Assembly: GCA_034189035.1 (NCBI GenBank)
Contig: JAXHVA010000146.1
Span: forward strand, 1-8,748
Length of the DNA stretch: 8,748 nt
Source of the DNA: JAUXFK01 sp034189035
Lineage (GTDB): Bacteria > Desulfobacterota > UBA8473
Direction: 5' to 3'
Both the position numbers and the translations under genes were made by a program. Below, piece after piece: positions 1 through 6,901 of this stretch. The notes under the pieces were generated by a model, which had not been told where the DNA came from, ran no database searches, and saw only the letters and a program-made list of their open reading frames with translations. How positions within the stretch are numbered: position 1 is the stretch's first letter; the number at the start of each line of letters is the position of its first letter.

Positions 1-122
1 TTTTCGCCGATTGGTGCAAGGGTTTTTGAAGAAACATGCAAAATTGCTTGCACTTTCGGCCAACCTATTAACACATATAAATAAATATATCAACACATTA
101 ACGCTTATTCAGCAGGCCTTAA
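1..122 (+). mobile_element. End of an insertion sequence, left copy (inverted repeat of the right window end)
   Basis: Bases 5-122 match the reverse complement of 8622-8739 over 118 bases with only two substitutions (positions 22 and 50) and two one-base indels (a T missing after the CAACC ending at 65; an extra G at 115-116). The element's outer tip lies at about 116-122 and reads, toward the element, TTAAGGC(C)TGCTGAATAAGC; the rest of the element continues off the left edge. A short reading frame with transposase-like C-terminal character ends inside it, as expected for the 3' end of a DDE-transposase IS. Family is not identifiable from this stub; a DDE family such as IS1380 is a guess. 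Both copies have TTAA next to the tip, which is either part of the terminal repeat or a shared target sequence. Confidence 0.75.
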
Positions 123-139
123 ATAAAAAAGGTTTCTAA
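2..139 (+). pseudogene. C-terminal end of a transposase-like frame, frameshifted, left copy
   Basis: The frame is open from the window edge to a TAA at 137-139 (45 codons). Its first part, RRLVQGFLKKHAKLL followed by LSAN, is basic and amphipathic and is shared with the right copy, where the frame stops 26 codons after its Arg-Arg start. Here a single T is missing after base 65, so the frame skips that stop, reads through the terminal repeat and ends in flanking DNA. I infer that the right copy shows the original C-terminus and that this copy is damaged. The identification as a transposase rests on position inside a repeated element and residue character only. Confidence 0.4.
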
Positions 140-275
140 TAATGCATAAGTGATTAAAATGTAAAATGAGTTTTTATTTATTTTGCTGATTAGTTATGGG
201 AGGATTTACCAGCATAAAACTGAAAAAGACATCTTTGTACAATATCTAATGTCACTAAATTATATCTCTTTGATA

Positions 276-479
276 TTATGTCAGTCTGGAAAAATATCTA
301 TACTCAGCTTGTCTATCTTGTATCTTAATGTCCTCTTTCTTATTCCCCAAAAACTCGGCTATCTTGTTCTGGATAAAACTAGCCTTTTTTTGTGTATTGA
401 GGATAATATCCCTTTCAAATTCTCTTCCTGCCATTTCAAATGATATAGTACAATCAAGTAAAGCTCTATTACCCTTCAC
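276..479 (-). CDS. Small unrecognised protein translationally coupled to the histidine kinase (67 aa)
   Basis: The product is unknown to me. The frame begins with GTG at 477-479, 11 bases inside the end of the kinase gene in another frame, and ends with TAA at 276-278. No separate Shine-Dalgarno is visible before the GTG, so translation would depend on ribosomes terminating at the kinase stop; an ATG at 432-434 (codon 16) is the alternative start and also lacks a clear ribosome site. The predicted protein is soluble and charged, with a Lys/Ile/Glu/Phe-rich middle (roughly residues 30-50, FIQNKIAEFLGNKKEDIKI) that could form an amphipathic helix, one Cys, and no membrane segment or known motif. 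Its composition looks more protein-like than the antisense frame opposite it. It could be a regulator or accessory of the kinase, or chance ORF. The stretch from 275 down to the insertion sequence at 122 holds no further gene and no clear terminator. Confidence 0.4.
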   Translation of the reverse strand: MKGNRALLDCTISFEMAGREFERDIILNTQKKASFIQNKIAEFLGNKKEDIKIQDRQAEYRYFSRLT

Positions 480-2628
480 TCATATTGACAAGGCTTCTAT
501 TTATCCCATGAAAGACACTACCTTCATCCAGACCCAGCGGCAAATCGATATAGAAAATAGTCCCTCCGCCAATTTTACTCTCTACCTCAATAAAACCTGA
601 ATGCTCTTGAATGATACTATAAGATATGGAAAGCCCTAACCCGCTTCCCTTATATTTCCTTGTAAAAAACGGGATGAATATATGATCAAGATCATCTTTA
701 TTAATTCCTTCCCCATTATCCCCTATTTCAATTTGGATATAACTTTTCGAATTTCTCTTACGAATCAATCTAGTTGTAACCGAAATCAATCCATCTGCCT
801 TTATAGCATCAATCGAATTCATTAATAGATTTAAAAGAACCTGTTTTATCTTTTCTTGATCTATAAATATTAAAGGAAGTCCTTTGCCGTATCTTTTTAT
901 GATTCTTATCTTCTTCTTCTTGGCTTTATTTTCAACAAGCAGGATCATTTTTTCTATTATATCATTTATATACTCCTTTTGAAATTTTGGCTCAGAAGGG
1001 CGAGAAAATTCCAACAATTCATTTACTAAAACACATATCCTTTCCACCTCATCTGAAGTAATTTTTAAGAAATTCTCCATGAAATCTGCATCATCAAGTC
1101 TGTCTGGTATTAGCTGTACAAACGTTTTAATAGCAACCATTGGGTTTCTTATCTCATGGGCTAACCCAGCAGTTAAGGTACCCAGTGCTGCTAACCTTTC
1201 CGTACGACGGATGTATGCCTCAGATTTCTTCAAGTCCTCGTATAGGATAGCATTCTCAATAGCAATCGCTGCCTGGTTACTTAGGGTTTCGAGTAGAGCT
1301 AAATCCTCATGGGAGAACATATCGCCTTTTTGCTTATTCCCTAAATTACATAAGCCAATCAATTTTTGTTTGGTGAAAAGTGGAATACAGAGCTCTGATG
1401 CCATAACACCCAATTTTTCTACAATAACTCGATTCTCTTCATTATCAATGTCTCGTTCAAGTTCCTCTTTTATGACTATTTCTTTCTGTTTATTAAACCA
1501 TATTATAAAAGGATCATCCAAAGCCAATCGGAAATCTTGTTCCTTAATATGAATGAACTCCCTGCCTGATTGGAGAGAATAAAAGCCCTTTTCCTCATCG
1601 ATCAGCAATATGGAAGCTTTTTCAACCCCCATGGCTTCTGTAATGGTATTGATTATCGTTTTCAGCAAGTTCTCTTTGTCTAGTATTGAAATCATGGCTT
1701 TGCTCAACTCACTCAAGGTTTTCTTATAATCATACTTATCTTTAAAGAGCATCTGTTCAATTGTTCTTTCTGTCATAGGCTCTAATCTTAGGAAGATGAA
1801 AGTACCAATGCAATACAAGATAAAGATAATGAAGGAAAACTCATAGCTCATTGAGTGAAAAAAGAATTTCTGGACAAATACACTGACAAAAAAGAATGGG
1901 ATGAATATTAAAGAAAATAAGCTCACATAAACGGTACTTTTCTTGATCACGATATTGATATCCATCAAACGGTATTTAACGATGGCGTAATAGATAATAA
2001 TGGGGTACAATGGAATAAAGATGAGTCCTATCGGATAAATAGGAATGTCGAAAATGAGAGGAAAACTAGTTGCTCCACCACCAAAACCACAAATTGTCGC
2101 TATTATTATATATTTAATCTGATTACGAAAAAATGCAGTACTTTTTCTATAGTTTTTGATTGATATGAAAACCGCATAGGATAAAAATATACAATACATT
2201 ATACTGAAAGGATAATATATGGCCCCTGGCTCAATATAATACCTAAAGGAGAGCTTAGGTATTACGTCTTTAACGAATGAATTGGGGAAGGTAACAACGA
2301 AGAATAAAATCAGGAAAAAGGTACTATAAGCAATACCTAAGACCGTTTTTCGGTATGCATTCTCCCTTAAAAAAGTAAAAGTAAAGTGAAGAAAGAGCAT
2401 AGGAATAAAAGTCGCAATAATATTATGGAAATACCCCCAAAAAAAAGCACTTTCCTTTTCTGTGGAGTTGAAAAACATGCATAAACCAAAAGCCCAGATA
2501 CCTACACATACGCACATAAGGAAAGAAAGCCTAATTAATGGTGCTTTGCCGTTTCTTAAATAAACAAAGATCCCAAGAACAATGCTTGTAATGGCTGTTA
2601 TAAAGCTGGTAACTGAAAAAACGATCAT
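469..2628 (-). CDS. Membrane-bound sensor histidine kinase: multi-TM sensor, GAF, HisKA, HATPase (719 aa)
   Basis: Signal-transducing kinase that would autophosphorylate a His and pass phosphate to an unseen response regulator. Residues 1-285 hold eight or nine hydrophobic segments resembling the N-terminal 7TM module of histidine kinases, including the typical Y-A-I-V-K-Y-R-L-M-D-I sequence near 214-224 just before the last helices. A GAF domain spans about 305-460 (ASILLID, ELCIPLF, LSNQAAIAIENA). The dimerisation/phosphoacceptor H-box is LAHEIRNP with His491. The ATPase domain has N-box Asn604 (LLMNSIDA), G1 DNGEG at 637-641, F-box FIPFFTRK at 651-658 and G2 GSGLGL at 661-666, so all catalytic boxes are present. 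No receiver or HAMP domain. The H-box is of the NtrB-like HEIRNP type, often paired with sigma-54 activators (known for the class; partner here unknown). ATG start overlaps the upstream stop as ATGA; AGAGGG and AAGG lie just upstream. PrsK-like kinases of exosortase systems share the GAF-kinase layout, but no such context is seen. Confidence 0.95.
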   Translation of the reverse strand: MIVFSVTSFITAITSIVLGIFVYLRNGKAPLIRLSFLMCVCVGIWAFGLCMFFNSTEKESAFFWGYFHNIIATFIPMLFLHFTFTFLRENAYRKTVLGIAYSTFFLILFFVVTFPNSFVKDVIPKLSFRYYIEPGAIYYPFSIMYCIFLSYAVFISIKNYRKSTAFFRNQIKYIIIATICGFGGGATSFPLIFDIPIYPIGLIFIPLYPIIIYYAIVKYRLMDINIVIKKSTVYVSLFSLIFIPFFFVSVFVQKFFFHSMSYEFSFIIFILYCIGTFIFLRLEPMTERTIEQMLFKDKYDYKKTLSELSKAMISILDKENLLKTIINTITEAMGVEKASILLIDEEKGFYSLQSGREFIHIKEQDFRLALDDPFIIWFNKQKEIVIKEELERDIDNEENRVIVEKLGVMASELCIPLFTKQKLIGLCNLGNKQKGDMFSHEDLALLETLSNQAAIAIENAILYEDLKKSEAYIRRTERLAALGTLTAGLAHEIRNPMVAIKTFVQLIPDRLDDADFMENFLKITSDEVERICVLVNELLEFSRPSEPKFQKEYINDIIEKMILLVENKAKKKKIRIIKRYGKGLPLIFIDQEKIKQVLLNLLMNSIDAIKADGLISVTTRLIRKRNSKSYIQIEIGDNGEGINKDDLDHIFIPFFTRKYKGSGLGLSISYSIIQEHSGFIEVESKIGGGTIFYIDLPLGLDEGSVFHGINRSLVNMSEG

Positions 2629-3197
2629 AGCCTTTTACCCTCTACCCTTTTTATGGGGAATAGACCCCAAACTTCTCTTTTGTAGAGTAAGTATTCTCTT
2701 CCAAGTTTATCGGTCATTGCTTTCTCTTCTAAATTCAATCTGGTGAGCAATAATGGAATATAAACCGCAAGAGAAACACAAAAAGAATAATATGAATTGG
2801 GGATGAGTGGAACACCTAGGAGTTCAAAAATAACACTCAAGTAATAAGGATGCCTCATATACTTGTATGGGCCTCTTCTTATAAGCATGTGATCTTTTTT
2901 TATTTCAATATGGACACTATGATATCTTCCAAGAGTTGTAATCGCCCAACTTCTAAGAACGAACGCAAAAAAGTACATAGAAAATCCCAATCCAGAAATA
3001 ATAAAATTAACCTCTCTTTGAACTAAAAAATATTCAACGATTGCTCCTATACCAACTATAAAATGAACTGTACTTAATGCTGGCAAAGTCCATTTATTTA
3101 CAATCATCCCATTTTCCTTGCCTTTTTTAAAAAAAGTTTCACGTATGCGTTGAACAGCCATTAAAAGCATAAATGTCAAAAATATTGAAGTGAACAT
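2625..3197 (-). CDS. Isoprenylcysteine carboxyl methyltransferase-like membrane protein (190 aa)
   Basis: Probable SAM-dependent methyltransferase of the integral-membrane ICMT/phospholipid methyltransferase superfamily. The signature RRGPYKYMRHPYYLSV lies at 107-122 (Arg-x-His-Pro core at 115-117) and the paired acids E157-E158 followed by a K-x-G-x-E-Y-x-x-Y segment match the family's cofactor-binding C-terminal half. Hydrophobic helices fall at roughly 2-15, 38-58, 64-82 and 120-152; length is usual for bacterial members. Bacterial homologues act on diverse, mostly undetermined substrates, so protein prenylcysteine should not be assumed; a lipid or isoprenoid substrate is only an inference. 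The ATG lies three bases after the SDR stop, and its ribosome site (GGGGGGA) is inside the last SDR codons; the stop overlaps the kinase start (ATGA). Co-translation with both neighbours is therefore very likely. Confidence 0.85.
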   Translation of the reverse strand: MFTSIFLTFMLLMAVQRIRETFFKKGKENGMIVNKWTLPALSTVHFIVGIGAIVEYFLVQREVNFIISGLGFSMYFFAFVLRSWAITTLGRYHSVHIEIKKDHMLIRRGPYKYMRHPYYLSVIFELLGVPLIPNSYYSFCVSLAVYIPLLLTRLNLEEKAMTDKLGREYLLYKREVWGLFPIKRVEGKRL

Positions 3198-3200
3198 ATT

Positions 3201-4202
3201 TTATCCCCCCCGTATAATATTCTGGCTTTTAAACCAGTCTATTGTTGCTTCTAAGCTATCTTCCAATCCTACCTTGGGACAATATCCCAACTCATTTTCT
3301 GCCTTCGAGATACTATTTACCCAATTATGAGTGATCTCTTCTATTATATGTGGATGGAAAGGAAGCGAGAGACCGAATACCCTTGCTGAAATTGTAACAA
3401 TTCTTACGACTGTCTTCGCCAAGAAAACCGGAATACGACTCTGTGAGAATTCTACCCCCTCCTTTTGGGCAACTTTTTGTATAATATTATTAATTGTATA
3501 CGGTTTTTTGTCGGCAAGAAAATATATTTCACCTTTTGCTTTACTGTTTCTTTCTGCCAATAAAACCCCCTGAATAAGGTTTTCGATATTGCATAAACAG
3601 ATCGTATTGTTTCCATCACCAACCATTCTAATTTTACCACTCAGTGCCATCTTCAACATCAGTGATACCCTTGAAAGAGGACTTATCCCAGGGCCATATA
3701 CGACCGGAAGACGAATAATCACTATGGGTAAATTATTTACTTTATGATATCTTAGTATCAGCATCTTTTCCGTTTCATACTTACTTTTTCCATAAGGGGA
3801 GATAGGTTTACAAGGACTCTGTTCATTTAGTACAATATCTCTATGCGGATTTGGTCCAACTGCGGCAATACTACTGAAGTAAATAAATTTTTGAATTTTT
3901 TCACAAATACACACTTCTATCAAATTCTTGGTACCATTCACATTGACTTTGAAAAAGTCGTCACTTCTTTTCGAATAGACCTCTCCGGCAAGGTGATAGA
4001 CAATACTAACACCTTTAACTGCGTCTTTTAGAGAATCTTTTTTCCCTATATCTCCATATACAAGATCCACTTTAAGTTCTTCTAAAAACTTTGTATTGCT
4101 TGTCTCTCTCACAAGACATCGAACATCTCGTCCCTGTTCAACAAGTGCCTTTATCAGATGGTTCCCGATAAACCCCGTCCCACCAGTCACTAAAGTCTTC
4201 AT
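3201..4202 (-). CDS. NAD(P)-dependent extended SDR: epimerase/dehydratase or dihydroflavonol-reductase-like (333 aa)
   Basis: Oxidoreductase of the extended short-chain dehydrogenase family. The Rossmann nucleotide-binding motif TGGTGFIG is at 6-13, the HLAG turn at 70-73, VNVNGT at 86-91, Ser110/Ser111 for the catalytic Ser, and the catalytic Tyr137-x-x-x-Lys141 in PYGKSK. RLPVVYGPG at 164-172 is typical of the substrate-binding half. Length is normal for nucleotide-sugar epimerases, DFR-like reductases, 3-beta-hydroxysteroid dehydrogenases and the hopanoid-associated HpnA group; the sequence alone does not choose between them. C-terminal hydrophobic stretch around 255-280 suggests a lipid-related or membrane-near substrate, but this is inference. 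The ATG is preceded by GGAG five bases upstream (4208-4211), fixing the start. First gene of the tight unit with the methyltransferase and kinase, preceded by a 447-base spacer. Confidence 0.9.
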   Translation of the reverse strand: MKTLVTGGTGFIGNHLIKALVEQGRDVRCLVRETSNTKFLEELKVDLVYGDIGKKDSLKDAVKGVSIVYHLAGEVYSKRSDDFFKVNVNGTKNLIEVCICEKIQKFIYFSSIAAVGPNPHRDIVLNEQSPCKPISPYGKSKYETEKMLILRYHKVNNLPIVIIRLPVVYGPGISPLSRVSLMLKMALSGKIRMVGDGNNTICLCNIENLIQGVLLAERNSKAKGEIYFLADKKPYTINNIIQKVAQKEGVEFSQSRIPVFLAKTVVRIVTISARVFGLSLPFHPHIIEEITHNWVNSISKAENELGYCPKVGLEDSLEATIDWFKSQNIIRGG

Positions 4203-4217
4203 TTTTTCTCCAAAAAT

Positions 4218-4246
4218 ATATGAATTATTTGTAAAATCCTTATCAA
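4218..4246 (-). promoter_or_regulatory. Weak candidate sigma-70 promoter for the SDR unit
   Basis: On the minus strand TTGATA (4241-4246) and TCATAT (4218-4223) are 17 bases apart. The predicted start of transcription would fall at about 4211, right at the GGAG ribosome site, giving an unusually short leader. In DNA this AT-rich such a match is expected by chance, so the real promoter may be further upstream. Confidence 0.2.
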
Positions 4247-4274
4247 ATTAACTCGATAAAGACGGCCAGATTAC

Positions 4275-4291
4275 AATTAGTAGTACTAATT
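4275..4291. promoter_or_regulatory. Perfect 8-base dyad AATTAGTA-G-TACTAATT (operator-like)
   Basis: The two 8-base arms are exact reverse complements around a single central G, a shape typical of a dimeric regulator's binding site. It sits 73 bases upstream of the SDR start and next to the hairpin at 4298-4326. Too A/T-rich to be a good RNA stem-loop with a one-base loop, so DNA binding is the better guess. No regulator gene is nearby. Confidence 0.3.
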
Positions 4292-4297
4292 TTACAA

Positions 4298-4326
4298 ATA
4301 CCCCTGCTGCTTTGCATCAGGGGTAT
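4298..4326 (-). terminator. Strong hairpin, possible terminator after the HNH-RluD-FabF unit
   Basis: Nine-base perfect stem ATACCCCTG / CAGGGGTAT (4298-4306 with 4318-4326); the 11-base loop can pair further as TGC-TTT-GCA (4309-4316). On the minus strand the stem is followed by TATTTGTAAAATT, a poor U-tract, so it could be a weak terminator or a leader structure. It lies 324 bases past the FabF stop. Confidence 0.4.
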
Positions 4327-4470
4327 ACAATGAAAGAAATTTTTCTGGGAAGTCACCCCTTACGAAATAAGTTAGAGCCTCTTAATGAGCTTCACGTTTG
4401 TTAGGGCGCTATGAATAGTAATATACTAGGAGGCTTCAAAGACAGTCAAATTCACTGTGTGTGTTGTCTG

Positions 4471-4488
4471 AACACCCGAGCGGGCGTT
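4471..4488 (-). other. GC-rich RNA hairpin in the spacer
   Basis: On the minus strand AACGCCC-GCTC-GGGTGTT forms a seven-base stem (one G-U pair) with a tetraloop; on the plus strand the same pair becomes an A-C mismatch, so the minus-strand transcript folds better. There is no following T-run, which argues against an intrinsic terminator. It stands out as a GC island in AT-rich DNA. Function unknown. Confidence 0.3.
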
Positions 4489-4649
4489 ACAAAAGAAAAG
4501 GTGTGTTTTTGGTCCGCTATCCGTATGAACAGAAACGTTTATAGCTTCTTAATACTGTTCCTTCTTAAGATTCATTAATAATAGGAGTTTTGCACGGGTT
4601 AAGATGTGATTACAATATTTATTAATTATTTCTTTTTTACTAAGGAAAG

Positions 4650-5903
4650 CTAATAACTATTTTCAGAAAATTTACTCAACACTAAAGCTACATTTTTCCC
4701 ACCAAAAGAGAGAGTATTTGAGAGTATCATATCGACTTCTGATTTACGGCCTTTATTGGGTACATAATCAAGATCACATTCAGGATCCGGATTTTCGTAA
4801 TTTATCGTTGGATGGATAAATTGATTCTCTAATGTTAAGGCAGAGGCGATTAGTTCAATAGCCCCTGATGAGCCTAAGGAATGGCCTGTCATTGACTTGG
4901 TAGAGTTGATCGGTATTCTGTAGGCATTATCCCCAAATATCTTTTTAATTACGGCTGTCTCCAGTTTGTCATTCAATGGCGTAGAAGTTCCATGAGAGTT
5001 AATATAATTGACTTCCTCAGGTTGAATATTCGCATCCTGAAAAGCATTTTTTATAGCTATGGCAGTCTGTTCACCGTCAGGCATGGGTTGGATCATACTA
5101 TACCCATCATTCGTAGTTCCATAACCTAAAACCTCACCATAAATATGAGCAGATCGTTTCAAGGCATGCTCAAGCTCTTCTAAAACGATTGCTCCCCCCC
5201 CTTCACTCATTACAAATCCATCACGTTCTCTATCAAAAGGTCTACAGGCCTTATCCGGTTGTTCATTTTTAGCCGATGATAAGCCATTAATCACACAAAA
5301 GGCTCCGAATGTGAGAGGAACGATAGGAGCCTCTGCACCGCCAGAAATTATGATATCCGCCAAATTATTCCGTATCGCATGAAAAGCATGGCCAATCGCA
5401 TCAGAACCAGCAGCACACGCAGTAGATATAGTATTACTGTATCCCTTTAGCCCCATTTCTATAGCAATCTGAGAGGAAGAGGCTCCAGCAAAGAGACTGA
5501 TTGCCAGGAAAGGACTCACTCTTCGAAGTCCCTTCTCTAAAAAAACTGAATATTGAGACTCTGCGAAATTCACACCTCCTACTGCTGAGCTGAAAACAAC
5601 CCCTATTTTGTCTCTATCTTTTTCAATCGTTTCGAGTCCAGAATCCTCAAATGCCATCTTTGCACAGGCAACCGCAAATTGGGCAAATCGATCCATCCTT
5701 TTTACATTCTTTGAGCTTACATAATCAAGCGGATCGAATCTATCCACCTCACCGGCTATCTGTGAAGAATACGTAGATGTATCAAATCGTGTTATCCTCC
5801 TTATCCCTGATCTTCCATTTACTAATGCATTCCAGAACTCTTCTTTGCCGATCCCATTAGAAGCAATTACGCCTAAACCTGTAATAACGACTCTTCTTCT
5901 CAA
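4650..5903 (-). CDS. fabF: Beta-ketoacyl-ACP synthase II-type condensing enzyme (417 aa)
   Basis: Elongating ketosynthase that condenses malonyl-ACP with an acyl chain in cytosolic type II fatty-acid synthesis. Catalytic residues are all present: nucleophile Cys163 in ISTACAAGSDA, His304 in NSHGTSTPLND, Lys336 in STKSMTGH and His341. The glycine-rich NTLSFGGKNVALVL near 396-409 is the conserved C-terminal loop with gatekeeper Phe400. Length and the N-terminal RRVVITGLG match FabF. The start is TTG at 5901-5903, supported by a perfect AGGAGG six bases upstream. Third gene after HNH and rluD; no acp, fabG or fabD is adjacent, so it may be a second, specialised copy rather than the primary FabF, and anammox-type or secondary-lipid roles remain speculation. 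Symbol denotes family membership. Confidence 0.93.
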   Translation of the reverse strand: MRRRVVITGLGVIASNGIGKEEFWNALVNGRSGIRRITRFDTSTYSSQIAGEVDRFDPLDYVSSKNVKRMDRFAQFAVACAKMAFEDSGLETIEKDRDKIGVVFSSAVGGVNFAESQYSVFLEKGLRRVSPFLAISLFAGASSSQIAIEMGLKGYSNTISTACAAGSDAIGHAFHAIRNNLADIIISGGAEAPIVPLTFGAFCVINGLSSAKNEQPDKACRPFDRERDGFVMSEGGGAIVLEELEHALKRSAHIYGEVLGYGTTNDGYSMIQPMPDGEQTAIAIKNAFQDANIQPEEVNYINSHGTSTPLNDKLETAVIKKIFGDNAYRIPINSTKSMTGHSLGSSGAIELIASALTLENQFIHPTINYENPDPECDLDYVPNKGRKSEVDMILSNTLSFGGKNVALVLSKFSENSY

Positions 5904-5909
5904 GGTTAG

Positions 5910-5915
5910 CCTCCT
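5910..5915 (-). promoter_or_regulatory. Perfect Shine-Dalgarno AGGAGG that fixes the TTG start of the FabF-like gene
   Basis: AGGAGG reads on the minus strand and is followed by six bases (CTAACC) and then TTG. It is the best ribosome site in the window and lies in the 28-base gap after the rluD stop. It decides in favour of the TTG codon that places MRRRVVITGLG at the N-terminus, exactly where the family begins. Confidence 0.85.
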
Positions 5916-5931
5916 GATTTAAATAATATTA

Positions 5932-6888
5932 TCAATCGATACGCCTCAGCATATCCAAAACCTTTTTCATATCTTCTGGCATAGGTGCTGTGAACTCTAT
6001 ATACTCTTTATATATCGGGTGGTTAATCCCTAAAACATATGCATGTAAAGCTTGTCTGTTTAAGCTTTTCAGTCTTCTTATCAAGTCATCGTCCTTTAAC
6101 GTCGAAAACTTTAACTTTCTGCAGTAAACTGGATCCCCTATAATAGGGTGCTGAATATCCGCCAGATGAACCCTGATCTGGTGAGTTCTTCCGGTCTCTA
6201 GGCTTATCTCTAATAAAGAAAAGTTTCCAAAAGACTCAATAACTCTCCAGTGTGTTATTGCCTCCTTACCTTTTTTGGTTTTGGTTGACATCTTCTTTCT
6301 GTCTAATATATGTCTCCCAATGCAAGCGTTTACGGTACCCTTTTTATCTTCTAAATTCCCATAAACGATAGCAAAGTATCTTCGTGTTATTGAATGTTTC
6401 TTAAACTGGTCTGCCAATGATTGGTGGGCAAGATCATTCTTAGCGACTATTAATACTCCTGATGTGTTCTTATCAAGGCGGTGCACGATACCAGGCCGTA
6501 TTGCTCCCCCTATTCCTGAAAGATCCTCAACGTGAAATAATAAAGCATTTACCAAGGTTCCAGAATAGTTACCTGGAGCAGGATGAATCACCAACCCTGG
6601 AGGTTTGTTGATCACAATGATAGATCTGTCTTCATATATAATGTCTAAGGGAATATTTTCTGGAGAAGGATCAGATAGGTTAGGTTTTGGGATAAATACC
6701 CTTATTAAATCACCTTCTTTTACCCTTAATCCTGCCTTAGGAAATATATTATTTACCTGAACAAATTCAGTATCAATTAGTCTCTTTATCTGAGAACGGG
6801 AAACCTGCAGTTCTTGTTGCGAAAGAAAAGTATCTAAACGTTTTTTATGATCAGTATCCTGGGCAATAAACTCATATTTTTTAATCAT
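5932..6888 (-). CDS. rluD: RluD/RluA-family ribosomal large-subunit pseudouridine synthase (318 aa)
   Basis: Isomerises specific uridines to pseudouridine in RNA, most likely 23S rRNA. An S4 RNA-binding domain occupies about 16-65 (RLDTFLSQQ, SRSQIKRLID, VNG-like turn VNNIFPKAGLRVKEGD). The catalytic domain has the family signature GIVHRLDKNTSGVLIVAK at 133-150 with catalytic Asp139, the motif NKPPGLVIHPAPG at 94-106, and GRTHQIRVHLA at 233-243. Length and S4 plus catalytic layout fit RluD (and the RluD-like YlyB group) rather than the shorter RluA or RluC, but the exact target uridines cannot be read from sequence. ATG at 6886-6888 is 13 bases after the HNH stop; the ribosome site is weak, suggesting coupling to the upstream gene. 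It lies in the same unit as the FabF-like gene downstream. Confidence 0.93.
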   Translation of the reverse strand: MIKKYEFIAQDTDHKKRLDTFLSQQELQVSRSQIKRLIDTEFVQVNNIFPKAGLRVKEGDLIRVFIPKPNLSDPSPENIPLDIIYEDRSIIVINKPPGLVIHPAPGNYSGTLVNALLFHVEDLSGIGGAIRPGIVHRLDKNTSGVLIVAKNDLAHQSLADQFKKHSITRRYFAIVYGNLEDKKGTVNACIGRHILDRKKMSTKTKKGKEAITHWRVIESFGNFSLLEISLETGRTHQIRVHLADIQHPIIGDPVYCRKLKFSTLKDDDLIRRLKSLNRQALHAYVLGINHPIYKEYIEFTAPMPEDMKKVLDMLRRID

Positions 6889-6901
6889 GAATCACTGAGG
6901 A

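Larger units (their letters stand above)
4203..4649. other. 447-base non-coding spacer between two co-directional units
   Basis: No frame here has protein-like composition and no tRNA-like T-loop was seen. Contents: a strong hairpin at 4298-4326, a near-perfect dyad at 4275-4291, a GC-rich hairpin at 4471-4488, and an 8-base direct repeat CTTCTTAA at 4545-4552 and 4561-4568. Just after the FabF stop the minus strand is A/T-rich without a clear stem. The spacer probably contains the end of the FabF transcript and the promoter and leader of the SDR unit; a small RNA or lost gene cannot be excluded. Confidence 0.5.

Noticed and set aside
183..443. 86-codon plus-strand frame
   Set aside because: It is antisense to the small frame after the kinase, rich in Leu/Ser/Ile/Cys as expected from an antisense shadow, has no ribosome site and lies against the local gene direction.
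1079..1552. 157-codon plus-strand frame opposite the kinase
   Set aside because: Ser/Ala/Ile-rich antisense shadow of the GAF and HisKA coding region; the minus-strand protein has all catalytic boxes intact.
3452..3640. 62-codon minus-strand frame inside the SDR gene
   Set aside because: Alternative frame of a clear SDR; no independent signal.
469..4202. PEP-CTERM/exosortase regulatory locus (PrsK-like kinase)
   Set aside because: The kinase layout is partly similar, but no exosortase, PrsR-type regulator, PEP-CTERM protein or EPS glycosyltransferase is present.
4330..4560. tRNA, riboswitch or CRISPR in the large spacer
   Set aside because: No T-loop or cloverleaf, no regularly spaced repeats and no recognisable riboswitch core; only isolated hairpins.
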